A stretch of 64,000 bases of DNA, taken from Salinarimonas sp046292825 (lineage in GTDB: Bacteria; Pseudomonadota; Alphaproteobacteria; Rhizobiales; Beijerinckiaceae). Position 1 is the stretch's first letter. The number at the start of each line of letters is the position of its first letter. The stretch spans positions 62,001-126,000 of the forward strand of contig NZ_JBKBQG010000005.1 in NCBI RefSeq assembly GCF_046292825.1, in the 5' to 3' direction. The position numbers and the translations under genes were made by a program. A model generated the notes under the pieces. That model did not search any database and was not told the DNA's origin. It was given only the letters and a program-made list of their open reading frames with translations. This document shows positions 1 to 8,587 of the stretch, one piece after another.

Positions 1-1
1 C

Positions 2-685
2 ATCGCCGAGCGGGTGGCGCGAGACGGCGTCGAGATCCTCCTCCTGCAGGAGGCGCGGCCGCGTTATTCCGAGCGCGTCGGAGAAGCCCTCGGATGGCCG
101 GTTTGGACCGCGCGGCGCACCCCCACCGCCATTCTCGTCGCCCCCGATCGCCTCGCCGCGCCCTCCGCCTGCCCGGATATGCCGACGGCGGAGGCCGAGC
201 GGCTCGGGCGCCGCATCCTGCGCGTCGCCCTGTGCCTGCGCGAGGGGACGGGCGTGGTCTCGGCGGTCCTCTATTCGGTCCACCCGGAGAGCCCTCGGAT
301 GTCGAAGCACGATTTCCGGGACCGCAATGCGGCGCTCGCCGAACTCGCGGAGGCGATCGAGGCGGAGGCGCCGCATCGGCTCCTCGTCGTCGGCGGCGAT
401 TTCAATGCGCCGGTCTGGTCGCAGGAACTGCGCGCGTTCCTGGCGCGCACCGGCCTCGCGCCGACGGGGGGTGCCGCGCAGATCGTGCCGACGCGCTTCA
501 TGCGGGAATTCGGCTGGCCCACCTGGTTCGGCGCGCCCATCGACCATGTCCTCGTCGGCGGCAGCGGGCGGCCGGGGACGCGCAGCGTCGGAGACGACAT
601 CGGCTCGGATCACCTGCCGGTCGTCGGCACGGTCGCGCTGCCGGAGCCGGTCGAGCCGACGGCCGCGATGTCGGACGGCCGCTGA
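2..685 (+). CDS. Endonuclease/exonuclease/phosphatase family protein (5' end outside window)
   Basis: The frame is open to the window edge and continues upstream, so the protein is N-terminally truncated here; a GTG at 14 is internal, not a convincing start. Seen motifs fit the EEP (DNase I-like) fold: LLLQEA near the start (metal-binding Glu), GGDFNAP in the middle, IDHVLV, and the C-terminal SDHLPVV with the catalytic Asp-His pair. The family hydrolyses phosphodiester or phosphate-ester bonds in nucleic acids, lipids or inositides; the sequence does not tell which substrate applies. Confidence 0.85.
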   Translation: MAERVARDGVEILLLQEARPRYSERVGEALGWPVWTARRTPTAILVAPDRLAAPSACPDMPTAEAERLGRRILRVALCLREGTGVVSAVLYSVHPESPRMSKHDFRDRNAALAELAEAIEAEAPHRLLVVGGDFNAPVWSQELRAFLARTGLAPTGGAAQIVPTRFMREFGWPTWFGAPIDHVLVGGSGRPGTRSVGDDIGSDHLPVVGTVALPEPVEPTAAMSDGR

Positions 686-698
686 GCGCCGGGAGGCG

Positions 699-929
699 CT
701 ATGCGATGTCGCCGGCGCGGGCGTCGAGCGCCGCCGCGCGGGCTGCGAGCACGAGGGAGCGGACGGCGGCGTTGCGGGACGCGCGGCGGGCGCTGTGCCC
801 GTCGCTGACGAGGCCCCACCGGTCGCAATCGAGGGCGAGCGCCCAGAGGCTGCGGGCGGAGCGGTCCATGATCGCGGCGCGGGCCGCAAGGCCGCTCGCC
901 GTGGCCGCTCGTGTCTCGTTCGCCCTCAT
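699..929 (-). CDS. Small hypothetical protein (76 aa)
   Basis: Convergent with the EEP nuclease gene. ATG at 929 is preceded on the minus strand by a G-rich run that could serve as ribosome binding site. The product is Ala/Arg rich with a helical central part (residues MDRSARSLWALALDCDRWG) and no recognisable domain. In such GC-rich DNA a chance ORF is possible; the G-rich run and the ORF filling the gap are the only support. Confidence 0.4.
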   Translation of the reverse strand: MRANETRAATASGLAARAAIMDRSARSLWALALDCDRWGLVSDGHSARRASRNAAVRSLVLAARAAALDARAGDIA

Positions 930-1257
930 GCGCCCCCCCCTGACGGCCGCCGGGAGCGCCCCTGTCGATCGAGGCTCGGCCCGTCCGGCGGGTCGATCCT
1001 GTAGCACAGGCGCCCCCTCCAGCGAAGCAGCGAGCCCCTCTCGGGGCGCGATTTCTTGGGGATATCTCCCCACCGACGCAACGGAAACGACTCATCGTCG
1101 CGCGCGCGCCGCAGAGCGAAGCAACCGACGACGCGTAGGACTCCGTATTATAAGTACCCACGTTAACTATCGGTTAGTTTTCGTATCGATTGTCTTTACG
1201 TTGGGTGCTAAACCTCGTCCCACCAATGAACAACGACCCCCACAGTGGAGACAACAG
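930..1257. promoter_or_regulatory. Intergenic region with AT-rich promoter segment and CtrA-like box
   Basis: This gap of about 330 bp has no convincing gene. From about 1140 to 1215 it is clearly AT-richer than its surroundings. TTAA at 1163-1166 is followed after 7 bases by TTAG at 1174-1177, close to the CtrA consensus TTAA-N7-TTAA of alphaproteobacteria. The segment probably carries the promoter of the gene starting at 1258. CtrA control is an inference from the motif only. Confidence 0.35.
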
Positions 1258-1806
1258 ATGGCGAATGCGACGGTGGAGGACATCAGCGCGGGGATGAGCG
1301 AGATCGTCCGCTCGGAAGTGGCGCGCAGCGTCCCGCAGGACGCTCCCGCTCCGAGCGCGACGCTCGTCGCCTCCCAGGACGCCCCGGTCGAGGGCATCCG
1401 TCTGCCGCGCCGGATCCCGGGCGGTTTCGACGGCGTCTCGCAGGATCTCGCCCAGCGCGCCCACGAATGGGCGATGATCGTGCGCGTTCTCGAGCAGCAG
1501 CGCCCGCTTCTCGCCGCGGCCGAGGCGGAGCGCGACCGGCTCTACGAGCGGCTCGCCCGCCTCCTCCCGGAGGTGCAGGAGACCGGCGCCGCGCTGAAGA
1601 TCCAGATCGAGGCCACCAAGGCCGGCGAGGTGAACGGCGATCTCGCCGCGCAATTCGGCAAGAGCCTCTCCGCGCTCGAGGATCTCGAGGACGCCGCCGG
1701 CGCCCTGGCCGCGAACGTCATCACGATCCGCTCGGCCTGGGAGCAATACGCCCGCACCATCATTCGCGCGCAGCGCCTGCGCGAGGATCTGAAGGTCGTG
1801 CGCTGA
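1258..1806 (+). CDS. Hypothetical helical protein (182 aa)
   Basis: Start chosen at ATG 1258, preceded by GGAGACA and a separate AT-rich promoter region; the reading frame is open further upstream, but that part has no credible start. The protein has a polar N-terminus of about 60 residues and then long charged, Leu/Ala-rich helices (about 75-180) that should form a coiled coil. No signal peptide, membrane segment or known domain is seen. It is convergent with the TRAP genes, which end 12 bases away. Function unknown. Confidence 0.7.
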   Translation: MANATVEDISAGMSEIVRSEVARSVPQDAPAPSATLVASQDAPVEGIRLPRRIPGGFDGVSQDLAQRAHEWAMIVRVLEQQRPLLAAAEAERDRLYERLARLLPEVQETGAALKIQIEATKAGEVNGDLAAQFGKSLSALEDLEDAAGALAANVITIRSAWEQYARTIIRAQRLREDLKVVR

Positions 1807-1818
1807 GAGCGCAGCGCC

Positions 1819-3384
1819 CTACCGGAACAACGCCCCCGGCAGCGCGGTCGCGATCGCCGGCACGAACCAGACGATGGCGATGGCGACCGCCTGCAGGCCG
1901 ATATAGGGGGCGACGCCGCGATAGATCGCCATCGTAGAGATCTCGGGCGGCGCGGCCCCGCGCAGGTAGAACAACGAGAAGCCGAAGGGCGGGGTGAGGA
2001 ACGAGGTCTGCAGGTTGATCGCGATCAGGACCGAGAGCCAGATCGGATCGAGCCCCATCAAGAGGAGCGCCGGCGCGACGATCGGCAGGATGATCACCGA
2101 GATCTCGACGAAGTCGAGGAAGAAGCCGAGCAGGAAGATCACCACCATCGTGAAGAGCAGCGCGCCCTGCGCGCCGCCGGGCATCGCGTCGAGGATCGCC
2201 TCCACCCGCAGATCCCCGCCGAGCCCGCGGAAGACGAGGGTGAAGATCGTCGCGCCGATGAGGGTGGCGAAGATCATCGCGGTGACGGTGGTCGATCCCG
2301 TCGCGATCTCGCGCACGACGCCCGCGCGCGAGAGGCGCACGATCGCCAAGAGGATGCCACCGAGCGCCACGAGCGCGAGCGCCGCCGCGACGCCCGCGAG
2401 CGCGAGGTCGAAAGCGGTCGCGTCCGAGCGCTGCGGGCGGATCGTGACGTTCGAGACGAGGACAACGAGGGCGAGCAGCGCCCCGATACCCACGTAGAAG
2501 GGCAGCCGCCGACCGGGCTTCGAGAGCTTGATCGCGGCAAGCAGCAGCGCCCCGATCGCCCCCACCGCCGCGGCCTCCGTCGGCGTCGCGATGCCGCCCA
2601 GGATCGAGCCGAGCACGGCGACGATGAGCGCGATCGGCATCACGAGCACCGCGACGACGCGGCCCCATTCGATCGGCACGTCGGCCTCGCGCGGCATCGC
2701 GGGCGCGATCGAGGGCTGGAGCTGGGCCCGCAGCAGGATGTAGGCGAGGTAGAGGACGACGAGCATCAGGCCCGGCAGGAGCGCCGCCGCGAAGGTCTCG
2801 CCGACGCTGATCGTCTCCACCGAGAAGCGCCCCATCCGGAACTGCGCCTGCTGATAGGCCGAGGACATCACCTCCGAGAGGATGATCAGCATGGTGGAGG
2901 GCGGGATGATCTGCCCGAGCGTGCCGGCCGTGCAGACGGTGCCCGCCGAGAAGGCGGCGTCGTAGCGGTTCTTGAGCATCGCGGGCAGCGCGATCAGCGC
3001 CATCGCGACGACGGTCGCCCCGACGATGCCGGTCGAGGCCGCGAGCAGCGCGCCGACGCTCATCACCGAGACGGGGAGCCCCCCGCGCAGATGCCCGAAC
3101 AGGCGGCCCATCTCGACGAGCAGGTCCTCGGCGAGCTTCGACTTCTCGAGGATCACCCCCATCGCCACGAAGAGCGGGATGGCGATGAGCGTCTGGTTCG
3201 TCATGATCCCGAAGATGCGCTGCGCCAGCGCCCGGAACAGGCCCGGATCGAACGCGCCCATCGCATAGCCGAGATAGGCGAACACGACGGCGACGCCGGC
3301 CAGCGTGAAGGCGACGGGAAAGCCGATCAGGATCGCGCCGCAGAGCGCCGCGAAGAGCAGGATGTCGAGGTTCTGGGCGATCAC
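1819..3384 (-). CDS. dctM: TRAP transporter large permease subunit (DctM family)
   Basis: This is the ion-coupled membrane translocation subunit of a tripartite ATP-independent periplasmic transporter. The 521-residue protein is almost entirely hydrophobic, with the family's Gly/Pro-rich segments (LGQIIPPSTMLIILSEVM; IATPTEAAAVGAIGALLL). It is longer than classic DctM proteins of about 430 residues because of an extra membrane-spanning stretch around residues 270-345, a form seen in the mannitol/chloroaromatic-type branch. The GTG start at 3384 overlaps the dctQ stop by four bases (GTGA), so the two are translationally coupled. Confidence 0.9.
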   Translation of the reverse strand: MIAQNLDILLFAALCGAILIGFPVAFTLAGVAVVFAYLGYAMGAFDPGLFRALAQRIFGIMTNQTLIAIPLFVAMGVILEKSKLAEDLLVEMGRLFGHLRGGLPVSVMSVGALLAASTGIVGATVVAMALIALPAMLKNRYDAAFSAGTVCTAGTLGQIIPPSTMLIILSEVMSSAYQQAQFRMGRFSVETISVGETFAAALLPGLMLVVLYLAYILLRAQLQPSIAPAMPREADVPIEWGRVVAVLVMPIALIVAVLGSILGGIATPTEAAAVGAIGALLLAAIKLSKPGRRLPFYVGIGALLALVVLVSNVTIRPQRSDATAFDLALAGVAAALALVALGGILLAIVRLSRAGVVREIATGSTTVTAMIFATLIGATIFTLVFRGLGGDLRVEAILDAMPGGAQGALLFTMVVIFLLGFFLDFVEISVIILPIVAPALLLMGLDPIWLSVLIAINLQTSFLTPPFGFSLFYLRGAAPPEISTMAIYRGVAPYIGLQAVAIAIVWFVPAIATALPGALFR

Positions 3385-3911
3385 GGACGCGTTCTCTCGG
3401 GAATGGGTGTGCCGCGCGCGAGCGTATAGGCCGAGCGCAGCACGAGGGCGATGCCCTGGAGGCCGACGAGCAGGCAGAAGGCGGGCACGAGCGTCTTGAG
3501 GACGAAGGAGGCCGGGATGCCGCCGACCGAGATGGCGCCCTCCAGGATCGCCCAGGAATTGCGCACGCTCGGCCAGGAATACCAGGCGAGCACGATCATC
3601 GGCGGCAGGAGGAGCACGATCCCGCCGAACAGATCGATCGCCGCGCGCCCGCGCGGGCCGAGGCGTCCGTAGAAGACGTCCACCCGCACGTGCCGATCGA
3701 GGAGGAGCGTGTAGCCCGCCGCCAGCATGAACAGGAAGGCGTGCATGTAGAGCACGCCCTCGACGAGCATCATGTGGCTGAAGCCGAAGAGATAGCGCAG
3801 CAGAACCACGACGAATTGCAGGAGCACCATCGCCATCACGAGATGGCGCACGAGCCGCCCGACGAGGGCGTTGACGCTCTCGAGCCCGTGGACGATCGCG
3901 GCGAAGGGCAT
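3381..3911 (-). CDS. dctQ: TRAP transporter small permease subunit (DctQ family)
   Basis: Four-helix membrane subunit of 176 residues that partners DctM. Hydrophobic helices are visible at about residues 20-45, 55-75, 90-115 and 135-165. ATG at 3911 was chosen because AGGAG lies nine bases upstream; an in-frame ATG at 3932 has no such site. It sits between dctP and dctM, separated from dctP by a palindromic repeat region. Confidence 0.88.
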   Translation of the reverse strand: MPFAAIVHGLESVNALVGRLVRHLVMAMVLLQFVVVLLRYLFGFSHMMLVEGVLYMHAFLFMLAAGYTLLLDRHVRVDVFYGRLGPRGRAAIDLFGGIVLLLPPMIVLAWYSWPSVRNSWAILEGAISVGGIPASFVLKTLVPAFCLLVGLQGIALVLRSAYTLARGTPIPERTRP

Positions 3912-3992
3912 GGTGGCGGGCTCCTGTTTCACACGATCTCACAAATGCCGGGCGAGAGTGTTCGGGTGCAAGGAGAGATGCGACGCCGAAGC

Positions 3993-4163
3993 CCCCCTCC
4001 CCCCGCGCAGCGGCGGGGAGGGTATGGGTGGGGGGTGGTCGGGCGTGTGGAGCGGGTGGAGAGGCGTGCTCGGCACATCCGCCGGAGTTCTCCACCCACC
4101 CGATCCACAAGCCCCACCGCGCCCCACCCCTAACCCCTCCCCGCCGCTACGCGGGGGGAGGGG
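3993..4163. repeat. Large inverted repeat (REP/REPIN-like) between dctP and dctQ
   Basis: The left arm, about 3993-4033, and the right arm, about 4122-4163, are nearly perfect reverse complements of C-rich/G-rich sequence with a central CCGCCGCT(G/A)CGCGG core. Each arm can also fold on itself through that core. The spacer contains a second, weaker inverted pair built on GTGGAGCGGGTGGAG. The arrangement resembles intergenic REPIN-type elements and, lying inside an operon, may shape 3' ends or the relative abundance of dctP over dctQM. Confidence 0.6.
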
Positions 4164-4177
4164 AATAACCCCCGAAA

Positions 4178-5281
4178 TCAGCTCGGGTACGAGTAATCGA
4201 GCGCGCGGGCGTTCATCATGCCGTTGTCGGCATAGGTCTTGTACTCGACCATCAGGTTGCGATAGGCGAGATAGCTCTCGACGATGCGGCGCACGAGCTC
4301 GTCCGAATCCTCGCGCAGCTCGGCAATCACCTCGCCCGCCGCGTTGCCCATCGCGACGATGACGTCCTCCGGCAGCTGGCGGACGACGACGCCGTGCTGG
4401 GAGACGAGCTCGCGCAAAGCCATCGCGTGCTTCGTCGTGTATTCGGTCCAGACCGGATTGTAGAGCGACTCGCAGGCATAGGCGACGGCCTGCTTGAGGT
4501 CGTCGGGCAGATCCTCGTAGACGGCCATGTTGATGGCGCATTCCTCCGCCGAGGAGGGCTCGCCGACGCCGGGCCAGTAATAGTTCTTGGCGACCTGCTG
4601 CACGCCGAGCGCCGAATCCGACCACGGTCCGATGAACTCGCCCGCATCGAGCGTGCCCGCCTGCAGCGCCTGGAACATTTCCGGCCCGCTCATCGCCTGC
4701 ACCGCCATGCCGATCCGCGAGGCCATCGCCGAGGCGATGCCCGTGGTGCGGTAGCGCAGCCCCCGCAGGTCGTCGACCGAGTTGATCTCGTTGCGGAACC
4801 AGCCGGCGAATTGCGGACCGGAATTGCCGCACAGGAAGGGTTTCAGGCCGAACCGGGCGTAGATCTCGTCGTAGAGCTCCTGCCCGCCGCCATGCGCGAG
4901 CCAGCCGACCTGCTCGTCGGCGAGGAGGCCGAAGGGCTGCGAGCCGAACAATTCGATGCCGCGCGACTTCGAGCCCCAATAGGCCGGCACCGCGTGGTAG
5001 AGCTCGGCCGTGCCCTCGGAGACCGCGTCGAACACGCCGCGACCGGGGACGAGCTCGCCCGCCGCGTGCAGCCGCACGGTGATGCGCCCGCCCGAGAGCG
5101 CCTCGATGCGGTCCGCGAGCATCTGCGCGGCGACGCCGGGGCCCGGCAGGTTGCGCGGCCAGGCCGTGACCATGTTCCACTGGCGCACGCCCTGCGCGAT
5201 GGCGGGGGCGGCGAGCCCGGTGGTGGCGGCGCCCGCGGCTGCGGCGAGGCCGGCGCTCTTGAGGAAATCGCGTCTCTTCAT
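4178..5281 (-). CDS. dctP: TRAP transporter substrate-binding protein (DctP/TakP type)
   Basis: Periplasmic solute receptor of the TRAP system, 367 residues. The N-terminus MKRRDFLK followed by an Ala/Gly-rich hydrophobic stretch ending APAIAQG is a twin-arginine-type export signal. The mature start (WNMVTAWPRNLPGPG) and the body (GRITVRLHAAGELVPG; YYWPGVGEPSS) resemble the TakP branch, which binds 2-oxo acids. GGAGACGGGAAC precedes ATG 5281. It lies 67 bases downstream of hutU on the same strand, so it may be cotranscribed with the hut genes. Substrate identity is inferred only from family resemblance. Confidence 0.88.
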   Translation of the reverse strand: MKRRDFLKSAGLAAAAGAATTGLAAPAIAQGVRQWNMVTAWPRNLPGPGVAAQMLADRIEALSGGRITVRLHAAGELVPGRGVFDAVSEGTAELYHAVPAYWGSKSRGIELFGSQPFGLLADEQVGWLAHGGGQELYDEIYARFGLKPFLCGNSGPQFAGWFRNEINSVDDLRGLRYRTTGIASAMASRIGMAVQAMSGPEMFQALQAGTLDAGEFIGPWSDSALGVQQVAKNYYWPGVGEPSSAEECAINMAVYEDLPDDLKQAVAYACESLYNPVWTEYTTKHAMALRELVSQHGVVVRQLPEDVIVAMGNAAGEVIAELREDSDELVRRIVESYLAYRNLMVEYKTYADNGMMNARALDYSYPS

Positions 5282-5348
5282 GTTCCCGTCTCCGGTCTTC
5301 GTTGGTTCGGTCGAGTCTCTTCCCGCTGCCTTTACGGCAGTCTCGTGC

Positions 5349-7016
5349 TTATTCGGCGAGCGAGGGCAGATCGAGGCCCATTTCGCGCGCACAGGTCTTG
5401 GCGATCTCGTAGCCGGCATCGGCGTGGCGCATCACGCCGGTCGCCGGGTCGTTCCAGAGCACCCGCTCGATGCGGCGCGAAGCAGCTTCCGTGCCGTCGC
5501 AGACGATCACCATGCCCGAATGCTGCGACCAGCCCATGCCAACGCCGCCGCCGTGATGCAGCGACACCCAGGTCGCGCCGGACGCGCAATTGAGGAGCGC
5601 GTTCAGGAGCGGCCAGTCCGACACCGCGTCCGACCCGTCGAGCATCGCCTCCGTCTCGCGATTGGGCGAGGCGACGGAGCCCGAATCGAGATGGTCGCGC
5701 CCGATCACGACGGGGGCCTTCAATTCGCCGCGCGCCACCATCTCGTTGAAGGCGAGGCCGAGCCGATGGCGATCGCCGAGGCCGACCCAGCAGATGCGCG
5801 CCGGGAGGCCTTGGAACTTGATCCGCGCGCGGGCCATGTCGAGCCAATTGTGCAGGTGCGGATCGTCCGGGATCAGCTCCTTCACCTTGGCGTCGGTGCG
5901 GTAGATGTCTTCGGGGTCGCCCGAGAGCGCGCACCAGCGGAAGGGCCCGATTCCGCGGCAGAAGAGCGGGCGGATATAGGCCGGCACGAAGCCGGGGAAG
6001 GCGAAGGCGTCGGCGAGGCCCTCCTCCTTCGCCATCTGGCGGATGTTGTTGCCGTAATCGAGGGTCGGCACGCCCATGCGGTGGAAGGCGAGCATCGCCT
6101 CGACGTGATCGACCATCGAGCGCCGCGCCGCCTTGGCGGTGCCGACGGGGTCCGTCTCCTTGCGGCGCGCCCACTCGTCGAGGCTCCAACCCTTGGGCAG
6201 ATAGCCGTTGAGCGGATCGTGGGCGGAGGTCTGGTCGGTGACGGCGTCCGGGCGCACGCCGCGGCGCACGAGCTCGGGGAAGATCTCGGCCGCGTTGCCG
6301 AGGAGCCCGATCGAGACCGCCCGCTTCTCGGCGCAGGCCTTCTCGATGCGGGCGAGCGCGTCGTCGAGATCGCGCGCCTCCTCGTCGAGATAGCCGGTGC
6401 GCAGGCGGAAGGCGATGCGGCTCGGCTAGCACTCGATCGCGAGGCAGGAGGCACCCGCCATGGTCGCCGCGAGGGGCTGCGCGCCGCCCATGCCGCCCAG
6501 GCCCGCGGTGAGGATCCAGCGCCCGGAGAGATCGCCCCCGTAATGCTGGCGGCCGACTTCCGCGAAGGTCTCGTAGGTGCCCTGTACGATGCCCTGCGTG
6601 CCGATATAGATCCACGAGCCCGCGGTCATCTGGCCGTACATCATCAGCCCGACGCGATCGAGCGCGTTGAAATGCTCCCAGGTCGCATAGGCGGGCACGA
6701 GGTTCGAATTGGCGATCAGCACGCGCGGGGCGTCCGCATGCGTCTTGAAGACGCCGACGGGCTTGCCCGACTGGACGAGGAGCGTCTCGTCCTCGGAAAG
6801 CCGCTTGAGCACGGCGACGATGCGGTCGAAGCTCTCCCAATCGCGGGCCGCGCGCCCGATGCCGCCATAGACGACGAGCTCCTCGGGCCGCTCGGCGACG
6901 TCCGGATCGAGATTGTTCATGAGCATGCGCAAGGGGGCCTCCGTCGCCCAGGAGCGGGCGGAGAGCTCGGTGCCGTGCGCGGCGCGGATGATGCGGGAAT
7001 TGTCGAGGCGGTTCAT
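5349..7016 (-). pseudogene. hutU: Urocanate hydratase gene with in-frame amber stop
   Basis: Urocanase converts urocanate to imidazolonepropionate with bound NAD+, the second step of histidine degradation. The frame from ATG 7016 to TAA 5349 would encode 555 residues, the normal family length, and is conserved on both sides (e.g. GTQGIVQGTYETFAEV, DQTSAHDPLNGYLP, GDRHRLGLAFNEMVARGE). Codon 197 (6426-6428) is TAG where Gln is expected in the motif IEC-Q-x-SRI; one C-to-T change from CAG explains it. The frame is unbroken otherwise. TAG ends other genes here (flbT, the DUF2865 gene), so general recoding is unlikely. It is either a fresh inactivating mutation or a sequence error. ATG overlaps the hutH stop by four bases. 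Confidence 0.85.
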
Positions 7017-8584
7017 CGGGTCTCTTCCTCGGGGTCTCGATCGTCGGCGATGGCGGGGAGGCGGATGGGCGCGCTCGCGTCGACGAGCGCGCCGGCGTCG
7101 AGGAGGTCGCGCGCGCTGGCGATGTCGGGCGCCATCAGGCGGTCTTCGGCGAGGCGCGGCACGCGGGCGCGCAGAGCGGCGCGGGCGGCCTCCAGCGGCG
7201 GGCTCGAGGCGAGCGGCGCGTGGTAGTCGCAGCCCTGCGCGGCGACGAGCCACTCGATCGCGACGACGCCGGCCGTGTTCTGCGCCATCGCGAGAAGGCG
7301 GCGCGCCCCGTGGGTCGCCATCGAGACGTGATCCTCCTGATTGGCGGAGGTCGGGATCGAATCGACGCTCGCGGGCATCGCGCGCTGCTTGTTCTCGGAG
7401 ACGAGGGCGGCGGCGGTGACCTGCGGGATCATGAAGCCGGAATTGAGCCCCGGATCGTCGGTGAGGAAGGCCGGCAGCCCCGAGAGCGCAGGGTCGATCA
7501 GCATGGCGATGCGGCGCTCGCAGAGGGAGCCGATCTCGCACAGAGCCATCGCGATCATGTCGGCGGCGAAGGCGACGGGCTCGGCGTGGAAATTGCCGCC
7601 GGAGATCACCTCGCTCGTCTCCGCGAAGACGAGCGGGTTGTCGGAGACGCCGTTCGCCTCGGTCTCCAGCGTCGCGCCCGCCTGGCGCAGGAGATCGAGA
7701 CAGGCGCCCATCACCTGCGGCTGGCAGCGCAGGCAATAGGGGTCCTGCACGCGATCGTCGGCGACGCGATGCGAGGCGCGGATCGCGGAGCCCTCCATCA
7801 GGGCGGCGAGCGCGCGGGCGCTCTCGATCTGCCCGCGATGGCGGCGCACCGCGTGGATGCGCGGATCGAACGGCCCGTCCGAGCCCTTGGCCGCATCGGT
7901 CGCGAGCGCGCCCGTCACGAGCGCCGACTGGAACACGCGCTCGGCCTCGAAGAGGCCGGCGAGCGCGAGCGCGGTCGAGATCTGCGTGCCGTTGAGGAGC
8001 GCGAGCCCCTCCTTCGCCGCGAGCACCAGCGGCTCGAGCCCGATCCGCGCGAGCGCCTCGCGGGCGGGAAGCGTCTCCCCGGAAAGACGCATCGCGCCCT
8101 CGCCCATCAGCGCGGCGGTGAGATGCGCGAGCGGCGCGAGATCGCCCGAGGCGCCGACGGAGCCCTGGCCCGGGATCACGGGGAGCGCGTCGTGGGCGAG
8201 ACACGCCTCGAGCGCCGCAAGGATCGTGGCGCGCACGCCCGAGCGCCCCTGCGCGAGGCTCGCGAGCTTGAGCGCCAGCGCGAGCCGCACGACGGCGTCC
8301 GGCAGCGGATCGCCCACGCCCGCGCAATGGGAGAGGACGAGGTTGCGCTGCAGGCGCTCCAGATTGTCGGGCTCGATGCGCACGCTCGCGAGCTTGCCGA
8401 AGCCGGTATTGATCCCGTAGACGGGCTCGCCTTTCGCGAGGATCGCGGCAACCGTCGCCGCGCTCGCCTCGACGTCGGCCTCGTATCCGGGCGCGAGCCG
8501 AGCGGCGGCGCCGCGATACACCGCGCGCCATTCGGAGAGGGACGTGCGGCCGGGCGCGATCGCGATCGTGTCGGTCTGCGCCAT
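7013..8584 (-). CDS. hutH: Histidine ammonia-lyase
   Basis: Deaminates L-histidine to urocanate, the first step of the pathway. It has 523 residues, in the range of the family (about 510). The signature GSVGASGDLAPLA carries Ala-Ser-Gly at residues 145-147, which cyclises into the MIO electrophile; YGINTGFGKL near residue 56 and the QEDHVSM motif are also present. The stop overlaps hutU by ATGA; hutI ends three bases upstream of its start. A single hutIHU transcription unit is very likely. Confidence 0.95.
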   Translation of the reverse strand: MAQTDTIAIAPGRTSLSEWRAVYRGAAARLAPGYEADVEASAATVAAILAKGEPVYGINTGFGKLASVRIEPDNLERLQRNLVLSHCAGVGDPLPDAVVRLALALKLASLAQGRSGVRATILAALEACLAHDALPVIPGQGSVGASGDLAPLAHLTAALMGEGAMRLSGETLPAREALARIGLEPLVLAAKEGLALLNGTQISTALALAGLFEAERVFQSALVTGALATDAAKGSDGPFDPRIHAVRRHRGQIESARALAALMEGSAIRASHRVADDRVQDPYCLRCQPQVMGACLDLLRQAGATLETEANGVSDNPLVFAETSEVISGGNFHAEPVAFAADMIAMALCEIGSLCERRIAMLIDPALSGLPAFLTDDPGLNSGFMIPQVTAAALVSENKQRAMPASVDSIPTSANQEDHVSMATHGARRLLAMAQNTAGVVAIEWLVAAQGCDYHAPLASSPPLEAARAALRARVPRLAEDRLMAPDIASARDLLDAGALVDASAPIRLPAIADDRDPEEETR

Positions 8585-8587
8585 GGG

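Noticed and set aside
94..1257. Upstream extension of the 1258-1806 frame through the EEP nuclease gene
   Set aside because: It overlaps a conserved gene in another frame and gives low-complexity sequence; the real start is after the AT-rich promoter region.
5327..5341. Small hairpin CTGCC-GTAAA-GGCAG between hutU and dctP
   Set aside because: A 5-bp stem with no U-tract on either strand is too weak to call a terminator.
6426..6428. Pyrrolysine-like or general TAG readthrough in hutU
   Set aside because: TAG is used as a normal stop by flbT and the DUF2865 gene, and a single C-to-T change explains the codon. No pyl gene is in the window.
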